A DNA stretch of 5,585 nt from Epsilonproteobacteria bacterium 4484_65. GTDB lineage: Bacteria; Campylobacterota; Campylobacteria; Campylobacterales; Sulfurovaceae. The first letter of the stretch is position 1. Every line of letters starts with the position of its first letter. Positions 1 through 4,935 of this stretch are shown one piece after another. The translations under genes and the position numbers were made by a program. The stretch spans positions 1 through 5,585 of the forward strand of contig NATJ01000085.1 of the NCBI GenBank assembly GCA_002085305.1, given 5' to 3'. The notes beneath the pieces are model-generated. The model worked only from the letters and a program-made list of their open reading frames with translations. It did no database searches and was not told the origin of the DNA.

Positions 1-12
1 AGTGATTTCCAT
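1..12 (-). CDS. Possible start of a gene leaving the window (first 4 codons)
   Basis: On the minus strand an ATG at 12-10 opens Met-Glu-Ile-Thr and runs out of the window. It is preceded by an A-rich Shine-Dalgarno-like AAAAAAGG six bases before the ATG. It would be the next gene downstream of the LOG-family gene, 49 bases after that stop codon and on the same strand. Four codons cannot identify a product, so no function is offered. The call rests only on the start codon, its ribosome-binding site and the tight gene packing of the rest of the window. Confidence 0.4.
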
Positions 13-61
13 CTAAGACCTTTTTTATCTTAATTTAGCAGACTCTTTCTTAAAGGAAGTA

Positions 62-988
62 TTAAAAAAGTGGTATTTTTCTCTTTTGATACCATTGAAT
101 GATCTTTTCCCATGCATCTTTCGCACTGTCGACATGGATCAATACATCAAGATCAGAAGTTCCTATAACTCCTTCTTCACTTAAAAACTCAAAATTTACT
201 GCTCTTTTCCAATACTGTTCACCCACCAATACAACAGGAATAGGATCGTTTTTTTGGGTTTGGATCAGCGTGAGTATCTCAAAAAGTTCATCAAATGTTC
301 CCAGACCACCTGGAAAGATGACCAAAGCTTTTGCACGGTGTAAAAAATGGAGTTTTCTAATAGAGAAATAGTAAAATTGAAAACAGAGATCAGGGGTGAT
401 GTAGGGATTTGGGAACTGTTCATGCGGTAGTTCAATGTTGAGTCCTATAGATTTAGCACCTACATCAAAGGCACCTCGATTGGCCGCTTCCATAATGCCT
501 GGCCCACCTCCTGTCATCAATGTTACACGACAATCTTCAGGTCCCTTGCCACTCTCACCAACCAGTTTACCGAATTGACGTGCCTCATCATAATAAATAC
601 TCTTTTTAACCATACGTTCTGCTACTCCCAAAGCAGTCAAAAGTTTCTCTGAGTGTGGCGACTCTTCCAGTTCTCTCTCCACTTTTTTAAGTTTTTCGAT
701 CGCGCTGTCAGTTTCAATGATACGGGTACTTCCAAAGACAACTATGGTATTGTCGATACCATGTTCCTGCATCTTGACTTCTGCTCTAAGATAATCCAGT
801 TGAAGTCTTATTCCTCTTGCCTCATCTGAATCTAAGAAAGAGATATTGTCTTCAAGAACCTGATAACTGGGACTCTCCATGATCTTTTTGACCTGTTTAG
901 GTGCGTTAGGATCTTCTTTTTTAGATTTTGGTCTCTGCCAGGGAAACAGGTTATTATTGTTATTGTTCTCTTTTGATTCTTTCTTCAT
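62..988 (-). CDS. LOG-family (TIGR00730-like) nucleoside-monophosphate phosphoribohydrolase
   Basis: This is a 308-residue cytosolic Rossmann-fold protein of the LOG family, often mislabelled 'lysine decarboxylase'. Characterised members cleave the N-glycosidic bond of (cytokinin) nucleoside 5'-monophosphates to free base plus ribose 5-phosphate. Visible motifs are VVFGSTR (83-89) in the first Rossmann strand, the nucleotide loop GGGPGIMEAANRG (160-172), the R211-K212 pair before the final strand, and PGGLGTFDE (226-234). The last matches the family PGGxGTxxE signature with catalytic-type E234. Residues 1 to about 80 form a charged, non-catalytic N-terminal extension with six consecutive Asn (8-13). 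The protein is longer than the roughly 180-220-residue plant-type LOGs but fits the long bacterial subgroup. The ATG at 988 is favoured by AGAGG eight bases upstream and a TATAAT box at 1013-1008. It is divergent from pfkA. Substrate in this organism is unknown; family is confident, exact reaction is inferred. Confidence 0.88.
   Translation of the reverse strand: MKKESKENNNNNNLFPWQRPKSKKEDPNAPKQVKKIMESPSYQVLEDNISFLDSDEARGIRLQLDYLRAEVKMQEHGIDNTIVVFGSTRIIETDSAIEKLKKVERELEESPHSEKLLTALGVAERMVKKSIYYDEARQFGKLVGESGKGPEDCRVTLMTGGGPGIMEAANRGAFDVGAKSIGLNIELPHEQFPNPYITPDLCFQFYYFSIRKLHFLHRAKALVIFPGGLGTFDELFEILTLIQTQKNDPIPVVLVGEQYWKRAVNFEFLSEEGVIGTSDLDVLIHVDSAKDAWEKIIQWYQKRKIPLF
64..94 (-). terminator. 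Terminator-like hairpin in the last codons of the LOG-family gene
   Basis: Read on the minus strand, TGGTAT (94-89) and ATACCA (76-71) form a perfect 6-bp stem around a 12-base A-rich loop. A C and six T (69-64) follow, the last T belonging to the TAA stop. A stem plus U tract is the layout of an intrinsic terminator, but the stem is short and the loop large. It lies entirely inside coding sequence (the final Trp-Tyr-Gln to Pro-Leu-Phe codons), so it may be coincidental. Confidence 0.35.
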
Positions 989-1007
989 GATGGTATCCTC
1001 TATAAAG

Positions 1008-1013
1008 ATTATA
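1008..1013 (-). promoter_or_regulatory. -10 box of the LOG-family gene promoter
   Basis: The minus strand reads a perfect TATAAT here, 19 bases from the start codon at 988. This implies transcription starting near 1001 and a leader of only about a dozen bases. No good -35 box is seen at 16-18 bases spacing; the nearest TTG-type hexamer, TTGTAA (1040-1035), is too far at 21. The putative pfkA -10 box faces the other way 33 bases off, so both promoters share one roughly 90-bp gap. Confidence 0.55.
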
Positions 1014-1043
1014 CATTTTTTTGGTTAAGACAGTTTACAATCA

Positions 1044-1052
1044 TGTTATAAT
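1044..1052 (+). promoter_or_regulatory. Extended -10 promoter of pfkA
   Basis: TGTTATAAT is an exact extended -10 element (TGnTATAAT), ending 27 bases before the pfkA ATG, so transcription would start near 1059. There is no recognisable -35 hexamer at normal spacing; a T-rich run lies at about 1016-1022 instead. This matches the sigma-70 promoters described for Campylobacter/Helicobacter relatives, where the -35 is weak. A ribosome-binding AAAAGG follows at 1068-1073, six bases before the start codon. Confidence 0.6.
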
Positions 1053-1079
1053 TTTTTATATTAATTCAAAAGGTAAACC

Positions 1080-2051
1080 ATGAAAAATATAGCCATACTC
1101 TGTTCAGGCGGTGATGTTTCAGGAATGAATGCTGCATTAAAACGTTTTGTTGAATACAGCATAGCAAAAGGTCTTACACCATATTTCGTGAATCATGGCT
1201 TTGAAGGTTTGATAGACAATAAAATAGTTAAAGCTGGCTACAGTGATGTCGCAGGCATCATCTCCCGTGGTGGTACCAAAATACACACATCACGTTCAAA
1301 ACGATTTATGGAGAAAGCATACCGTAAACAGGCTCTTGATAACCTCAAGTCTCATCAAATAGAGTATCTGGTCGTTATGGGTGGAGACGGTTCGTTTAAA
1401 GGGATGCAGAAACTGAGTGATGAGAGTGAAGGTATAGAATTTTCCGGTATTCCCTCTACTATTGATAATGATATTGCCGGTACAGAATACTGTCTGGGTG
1501 TAGATACGGCATTGAATGTCAATAAGTATGCTATAGACTCCATACGTGATACAGCCTCTTCATTCTCTCGAGCCTTTGTCGTAGAAGCGATGGGAAGAGA
1601 GTGTGGCTATCTGGCCCTTGTCTCAGCACTTACCTCTGGAGCAGAGATGTGTCTGATACCTGAGATCCCTTATGATCTGGATAATTACAAAGCGTGCTTT
1701 CAAAAGCAGATCAGAGAGGGTAGGACGTATTTTATCGCTGTGGTCTCTGAAGCTTTAAAAAATTCAGAGCAGATCGCCCAGTGGTTTGAAGAAGAGATAG
1801 GTATCGAGTCTCGCGTAATGGTATTGGGGCATATACAGCGTGGTGGAAACACTACTGTCCATGACCGTCTTATGGCTTTTCATTTTGTGACGCATGCCAT
1901 AGATGGTCTTCTTGAAGGGAAAAAATGCAGTATTATATGTTACAGTGGTTGTGGATTTCATCACAAGCATATAGATGATGTTGCTTTTAAAAAATATCAG
2001 ATCAACAGTGATCTATTGAAACTTGGTATGGAGTATGGTCATATCAGATAG
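1080..2051 (+). CDS. pfkA: 6-phosphofructokinase, ATP-dependent type (group A)
   Basis: This 323-residue enzyme phosphorylates fructose 6-phosphate to fructose 1,6-bisphosphate, the committing step of glycolysis; length matches the usual ~320. Catalytic motifs are complete: SGGDVSGMNAA (9-19) at the nucleotide site, R72, GGDGS (101-105), STIDNDI (126-132) with catalytic base D129, R164, MGR (171-173) for the sugar phosphate, E224, R245, and HIQRGG with H251 and R254. G104 in GGDGS indicates ATP rather than pyrophosphate, where Asp is usual. However, residue 126, normally Gly (ATP) or Lys (PPi), is Ser. By alignment from memory with E. coli PfkA, the effector-site residues R21, R25, R54 and K211 are Lys, Glu, Tyr and Glu here, so classical ADP/PEP control may be lost. 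The start is supported by AAAAGG at 1068-1073. It ends one base from the convergent DUF2238 gene. Family certain; regulation inferred. Confidence 0.95.
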   Translation: MKNIAILCSGGDVSGMNAALKRFVEYSIAKGLTPYFVNHGFEGLIDNKIVKAGYSDVAGIISRGGTKIHTSRSKRFMEKAYRKQALDNLKSHQIEYLVVMGGDGSFKGMQKLSDESEGIEFSGIPSTIDNDIAGTEYCLGVDTALNVNKYAIDSIRDTASSFSRAFVVEAMGRECGYLALVSALTSGAEMCLIPEIPYDLDNYKACFQKQIREGRTYFIAVVSEALKNSEQIAQWFEEEIGIESRVMVLGHIQRGGNTTVHDRLMAFHFVTHAIDGLLEGKKCSIICYSGCGFHHKHIDDVAFKKYQINSDLLKLGMEYGHIR

Positions 2052-2052
2052 A

Positions 2053-2649
2053 TCATCTATCATGAGTTAACAGTTTTTTATAGCTTTTATAAAAAGCTAT
2101 ATTTATCAAAGCACCTATCATGGCAGCAATGGTGTCTTTTTGTGCATCCCACACATCTCCCTGTGTTCCCAAAAATGCGATGCCAAGTTCCGGATTAAAG
2201 GTGATTGCTGCAAGCCATTCAAGTATTTCATATAGCGTAGAAATAGAGACTATCATCGTAAAGGTAAAGAGTAAAGCTGTTTTAATACTGTTTAGACCAG
2301 GAGTGATCATTTCAAAAAGTATTCTGAAAAGAAGTAAACCAAAGAGAAAATGCACCAATCGGTCAAAATGGTTCCTCTCAAAGCCAAAAAACTGTGTAAT
2401 AACATCAAAATGTTCCATCTCAGCATAGGTATAATGGGTTCCTAAAGAGTGTAAAGAGGCAAAGACGAGTAGTAAAATGATACTTATGAGACTATAGTGA
2501 TGTTTTTGATCCATCCATACGATGAAAGGGAAAACGAGGAATACCAGCACATTTTCAAGAAGCCAATCATTAGGATATTTGGGGTTTATAGCCATGATGA
2601 TCCAGACAAGCACATAAATGGCATAAACAAGTTTGTGTGACTTTGGCAT
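2053..2649 (-). CDS. DUF2238 / YjdF-like six-TM inner-membrane protein
   Basis: This is a 198-residue membrane protein with six predicted hydrophobic spans at about 7-22, 31-46, 52-68, 98-115, 123-142 and 173-188, and no cleavable signal. Conserved-looking polar motifs fall between or at the edges of the spans: H67-SLGTHYTYAEME (67-79), RNHFDRLVHF (92-101), YEILEW (140-145) and GTQGDVWDAQKD (161-172). These agree with the DUF2238 (PF09997) family that includes E. coli YjdF (about 209 residues), whose function is not established to my knowledge. The clustered His, Asp, Glu, Arg and Trp suggest a membrane-embedded site, possibly enzymatic or metal-binding; this is inference. The ATG at 2649 has GGGAG six bases upstream and its own extended -10 promoter, so it need not depend on the phosphate transporter gene behind it. 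Its stop TGA (2055-2053) lies one base from the pfkA stop. Confidence 0.85.
   Translation of the reverse strand: MPKSHKLVYAIYVLVWIIMAINPKYPNDWLLENVLVFLVFPFIVWMDQKHHYSLISIILLLVFASLHSLGTHYTYAEMEHFDVITQFFGFERNHFDRLVHFLFGLLLFRILFEMITPGLNSIKTALLFTFTMIVSISTLYEILEWLAAITFNPELGIAFLGTQGDVWDAQKDTIAAMIGALINIAFYKSYKKLLTHDR
2079..2104 (+). terminator. Hairpin beyond pfkA, candidate terminator
   Basis: TATAGCTTTT (2079-2088) and AAAAGCTATA (2092-2101) form a perfect 10-bp inverted repeat with a 3-base loop (ATA). It starts 27 bases past the pfkA stop and is followed on the plus strand by a short TTT (2102-2104), then ATC. The stem is AU-rich and the U tract poor, so termination would be weak. On the minus strand it is followed by A's and would not terminate the DUF2238 gene, within whose final codons it lies. 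Confidence 0.4.
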
Positions 2650-2673
2650 GATAAACTCCCTTTTTATTTTTGT

Positions 2674-2700
2674 ATTATAGCATTAACTCGAATTATGCAA
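2674..2700 (-). promoter_or_regulatory. Extended -10 promoter of the DUF2238 gene
   Basis: The minus strand reads TGCTATAAT at 2682-2674, a perfect extended -10, with a -35-like TTGCAT at 2700-2695. The spacer is only 15 bases, but an extended -10 tolerates a poor -35. Transcription would start near 2667, giving a leader of about 18 bases containing AAAGGGAG. The promoter occupies the 62-base gap after the phosphate transporter stop. Confidence 0.6.
2680..2698. repeat. Imperfect 19-bp inverted repeat inside the DUF2238 promoter
   Basis: GCATTAACTCGAATTATGC has perfect 4-base arms (GCAT and ATGC) with a further matched A/T pair one step in. It covers the spacer and touches both the -35-like and -10 elements. 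The position is right for a repressor operator, but the centre is not symmetric and the arms are short, so chance remains likely. Confidence 0.25.
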
Positions 2701-2703
2701 TAG

Positions 2704-2739
2704 AAAAGCAATTACTTTACAGTATATAAAACTGCTTTT
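2704..2739 (-). terminator. Terminator-like hairpin at the end of the phosphate transporter gene
   Basis: On the minus strand AAAAGCAGTT (2739-2730) pairs with AATTGCTTTT (2713-2704): ten pairs, one of them G-U, around a 16-base loop. The 3' arm ends in four T's, followed by CTATT, a rudimentary U tract that overlaps the stem. The structure spans the TAA stop (2714-2712) and ends four bases before the DUF2238 -35-like box. A weak terminator directly ahead of a new promoter is a sensible arrangement, but the large loop keeps confidence low. Confidence 0.35.
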
Positions 2740-4313
2740 TCCATATGGAACGTAATGCGTGCTATATGATGACTAACCCGAATAAGCCACCTGTCCGCTT
2801 CAAGCTTGCTGGTTCCCAATGGTATATTGATTTCATCTTTAGCCATTTTTTCTGTTATCATATTTCTATAGGACTCCATAGATTTCATAATGAGTTTTTC
2901 GTTCGTCCGGGCATACTTTCTGGCATCGGAAAATCTTTTGGAAGAAATGGCAGAGATAATTTTATTATTTCCCGTGATCAAATGTTGATGTTCAGTGTGA
3001 AGATCAGGAGATTTTTTTACAAGTCTGGCTCTGTACTCCTCCTCTTCACAACGTTCATGAAGGCGTTGTTCATGGTCGAGTATATGTATCAGTGATATCA
3101 GTTTTTTCCACCTGGCATCTTTTTCCTTCTTTGGATTTATCTCATCGATATAGTGATGTGTTTTATCCAGGGATGATTGCAGTAATGCCAGATCTGCTTT
3201 TTTGCCAAATTCAACATCTCCCAGGATAAAATTTATATGTTGTAGAAGTGCAATGAACTCATATTGCGCCGAGATACGTGCAGCTTCCAGTGCCAAATTA
3301 GGCTCTTGAAGCAATCTTTTATCCAGTTTTTCTGTAAATATTGGCTCTTTGGAGGGGATGACCTTTTCTATGAGATGTGCAAATTGATGGGTAAATGGCA
3401 GAACGATCAGGACACCCAGTACATTAAAAAAAGTATGAAAAGCAACGAGGCCTATTTCTGCATTTTGCATCAAAGCACCCGGTGCCAAAGCATCCCATAG
3501 ATAGATATAGGGTGCGATCAGAAAGATGGCCATCACTCCGGTGAATATGTTGTAGATAACGTGGGAAAAACCTGTTCTTCGGACATTCACCGATCCTCCT
3601 ATGGTAGCTATTAGAGCAGTCGCTGTGGTTCCGACATCCATACCGATAACCAGTGCTGCTGCCTGCTCGAAGTTGATCGCATTGGCATAAAGTGCCGTCA
3701 GTGTTGCTGCAACACCTGCACTTGAAGACTGAGTGATGAGTGTCGCAATAATACCCAGTGCAACCAGTTTCAGTATACCTAACAGTGAATCTGAAGGCAA
3801 GTTTTCAGGAGTGATGATCCCTTCAAAACCACTCATACCTTCTTGCAGTAAGGAAATCCCAACAAAGATCAAACCAAAACCGGCCAAGGTATAACCAAAT
3901 GAAGCCATTTTATCTTTAAAAAAAAGTTTGAGTATCACACCAAGAAGTATGACAGGTAGGACAATCGTCCCAAGCTGGAGTTTAAAACCAAGCAGGGCAA
4001 CCATCCATCCGGTAATTGTAGTACCTATATTGGCACCAAATATGATCCCCAGTGTTTGTGGAAAGGTCATCAAACCTGCACCGACAAACCCGACAGCCGC
4101 AACGGTTGTGGCACTTGAAGATTGAAGCAGTGCAGTACTGATCGCACCCGTTGCTGCACCTGAATAAGGGCTCTTGGTGAAACGCATCAAAGCATTTCGC
4201 ATCGTATCTCCGGCTAAGGATCGTAATCCCTCTGTCATAACAATCATCCCCAGCAGAAAAAGCCCCAATCCTCCGGAGGCTTTGATTATCGTTAGAATAA
4301 ATTCATTTTCCAT
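2712..4313 (-). CDS. Na+/phosphate cotransporter (NptA/YjbB type) with C-terminal PhoU-like domain
   Basis: This 533-residue inner-membrane protein of the Na/Pi-cotransporter II family couples sodium entry or exit to inorganic phosphate movement. The two inverted halves each carry the family signature: QSSSATT (64-70) followed by GANIGTT (93-99), and QSSSAG (195-200) followed by GMDVGTT (224-230). About eight or nine hydrophobic spans fill residues 5-310. Residues about 335-533 are soluble, charged and helical, with periodic Leu/Ile/His, typical of the PhoU-like helical tail of bacterial members such as E. coli YjbB. The tail probably regulates transport in the cytosol. No pst, phoR or phoB is nearby. 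The ATG at 4313 has AAAGGG five bases upstream and a promoter with TTGCCT-17-TATAAT. It is divergent from the macrodomain gene. Transport direction (uptake or export) cannot be read from sequence; YjbB has been linked to export. Confidence 0.93.
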   Translation of the reverse strand: MENEFILTIIKASGGLGLFLLGMIVMTEGLRSLAGDTMRNALMRFTKSPYSGAATGAISTALLQSSSATTVAAVGFVGAGLMTFPQTLGIIFGANIGTTITGWMVALLGFKLQLGTIVLPVILLGVILKLFFKDKMASFGYTLAGFGLIFVGISLLQEGMSGFEGIITPENLPSDSLLGILKLVALGIIATLITQSSSAGVAATLTALYANAINFEQAAALVIGMDVGTTATALIATIGGSVNVRRTGFSHVIYNIFTGVMAIFLIAPYIYLWDALAPGALMQNAEIGLVAFHTFFNVLGVLIVLPFTHQFAHLIEKVIPSKEPIFTEKLDKRLLQEPNLALEAARISAQYEFIALLQHINFILGDVEFGKKADLALLQSSLDKTHHYIDEINPKKEKDARWKKLISLIHILDHEQRLHERCEEEEYRARLVKKSPDLHTEHQHLITGNNKIISAISSKRFSDARKYARTNEKLIMKSMESYRNMITEKMAKDEINIPLGTSKLEADRWLIRVSHHIARITFHMEKAVLYTVK

Positions 4314-4325
4314 AGATGCCCTTTA

Positions 4326-4334
4326 TGATATTAT
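4326..4334 (+). promoter_or_regulatory. Extended -10 promoter of the macrodomain gene
   Basis: TGATATTAT fits TGnTATAAT with one mismatch in the hexamer. Transcription would start near 4341, giving a leader of about 19-22 bases. The -35 position (4306-4311, TTTTCC) is a poor match and lies inside the divergent gene's start region. The hexamer (4329-4334) overlaps the opposite-strand TATAAT (4335-4330) almost completely. Confidence 0.5.
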
Positions 4335-4358
4335 AGGATAAATCTTTTTTAAAGGCAA
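4330..4358 (-). promoter_or_regulatory. Sigma-70-type promoter of the Na/Pi cotransporter gene
   Basis: On the minus strand, TTGCCT (4358-4353) and a perfect TATAAT (4335-4330) are separated by exactly 17 bases. The predicted start near 4323 leaves a leader of about ten bases that includes AAAGGG. This is one of the two best-spaced promoters in the window. The -35 box covers the macrodomain gene's ribosome-binding site on the other strand. Confidence 0.6.
4351..4355 (+). promoter_or_regulatory. Ribosome-binding site that decides between two ATGs
   Basis: AAAGG precedes the tandem ATGATG at 4360-4365. Spacing is four bases to the first ATG and seven to the second. Seven is nearer the usual optimum, so the start at 4363 (Met-Asp-Gln-Ile) is at least as likely; the proteins differ by a single Met. 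Confidence 0.5.
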
Positions 4359-4359
4359 A

Positions 4360-4890
4360 ATGATGGATCAGATCATCATCAAAACTGGTGACATTACCGA
4401 GGAAAATGTCTGTGCCATTGTCAATGCGGCTAACAGTTCACTCATGGGTGGTGGCGGTGTAGATGGAGCGATACACAGAGCAGGTGGCACACAGATTCTT
4501 GAAGCGTGCCGAAAGATCCGAAAAGAGCAGTATCCAGATGGATTACCTACGGGAGAAGCTGTGGCAACACCTGCAGGAAATCTACCGGCAAAGTTTGTCA
4601 TCCACACTGTAGGACCTGTCTATCATCTCTGCGGTGACAATTGTGCTTTACTTTTAGCATCATGTTACACAAACGCACTTAAGATAGCTATTGAAGTAGG
4701 ATGTAAAGATATCGCTTTTCCGGCTATATCTACAGGTATATATGGCTATCCCAAAGTGGAAGCTGCTCATATAGCCTATGAAACGGTGAAGGATCTTTTA
4801 AAAGAGAGAGATGATATGAAAGTAAGTTTTGTCTTCCATAACAATGAAGATAAAGAAATATTTTTGAAAACAATACAAGAGAAACGTTGA
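4360..4890 (+). CDS. YmdB-like macrodomain ADP-ribosyl hydrolase / O-acetyl-ADP-ribose deacetylase
   Basis: This is a single cytosolic macrodomain of 176 residues (175 if the second ATG is used), matching E. coli YmdB at about 177. Family members release acetate from O-acetyl-ADP-ribose and remove mono-ADP-ribose from acidic side chains; YmdB also affects RNase III. The ligand pocket is fully present: GDI (10-12) with adenine-binding D11, VNAANSSL (21-28), GGGGVDGAIHRAGG (30-43), TPAGNLPAKFVIHTVGP (70-86), and AFPAISTGIYGYP (119-131), the phosphate-binding loop. N25 and D35 match the catalytic pair described for YmdB/MacroD at the same numbering. No sirtuin, ADP-ribosyltransferase (DarT-like) or DarG-type partner lies in the window, so a housekeeping OAADPr or protein de-ADP-ribosylation role is preferred over a toxin-antitoxin role. 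metK follows 45 bases downstream on the same strand with its own promoter. Family certain; physiological substrate unknown. Confidence 0.93.
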   Translation: MMDQIIIKTGDITEENVCAIVNAANSSLMGGGGVDGAIHRAGGTQILEACRKIRKEQYPDGLPTGEAVATPAGNLPAKFVIHTVGPVYHLCGDNCALLLASCYTNALKIAIEVGCKDIAFPAISTGIYGYPKVEAAHIAYETVKDLLKERDDMKVSFVFHNNEDKEIFLKTIQEKR

Positions 4891-4915
4891 AAATACTCAC
4901 TAAATTTGTTATTAT
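4887..4915 (+). promoter_or_regulatory. metK promoter (-35 plus extended -10)
   Basis: TTGAAA (4887-4892) and TATTAT (4910-4915) are separated by exactly 17 bases, and the -10 is preceded by TG plus one base (4907-4909). It is the most complete promoter in the window. Its -35 overlaps the macrodomain stop codon TGA (4888-4890). A start near 4922 gives a very short leader, too short to hold a SAM riboswitch. Confidence 0.65.
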
Positions 4916-4922
4916 TAAGAAA

Positions 4923-4929
4923 AAGGAGG
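4923..4929 (+). promoter_or_regulatory. Strong Shine-Dalgarno of metK
   Basis: AAGGAGG is a near-perfect anti-16S match, six bases before the ATG at 4936. It is the strongest ribosome-binding site in the window, consistent with a highly translated enzyme, and fixes the start. Confidence 0.8.
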
Positions 4930-4935
4930 AATAGT

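Noticed and set aside
45..59. Small hairpin CTTTC / GGAAG between the LOG-family stop and the left-edge gene
   Set aside because: Five pairs with one G-U and no following T run in either direction.
62..988. 'Lysine decarboxylase' label for the LOG-family gene
   Set aside because: The PGGxGTxxE and GGGPGIME motifs are those of LOG phosphoribohydrolases; there is no PLP-dependent decarboxylase lysine motif.
1033..1078. GTTTAC / GTAAAC 6-bp inverted repeat upstream of pfkA
   Set aside because: The arms are short, 34 bases apart, and one arm lies upstream of the predicted transcript start; expected by chance in AT-rich DNA.
2739..2750. Perfect 12-bp palindrome TTCCATATGGAA
   Set aside because: It lies within the Phe-His-Met-Glu codons of the phosphate transporter, with no promoter or flanking repeats; most likely chance.
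2745..3095. Plus-strand reading frames opposite the phosphate transporter and other genes
   Set aside because: They lack ribosome-binding sites and family motifs and are antisense to well-supported genes.
4316..4356. Inverted repeat GCCCTTT ... AAAGGC across the transporter/macrodomain gap
   Set aside because: It is simply the two divergent Shine-Dalgarno sequences facing each other, not a regulatory palindrome.
4360..4890. Macrodomain as a DarG-type antitoxin of a toxin-antitoxin pair
   Set aside because: No DarT-like toxin is adjacent; the upstream gene is a phosphate transporter and the downstream gene is metK, and the protein matches YmdB in length and motifs.
4891..4935. SAM riboswitch ahead of metK
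   Set aside because: The gap is only 45 bases and the predicted leader about 14, far too short for any known SAM riboswitch fold.
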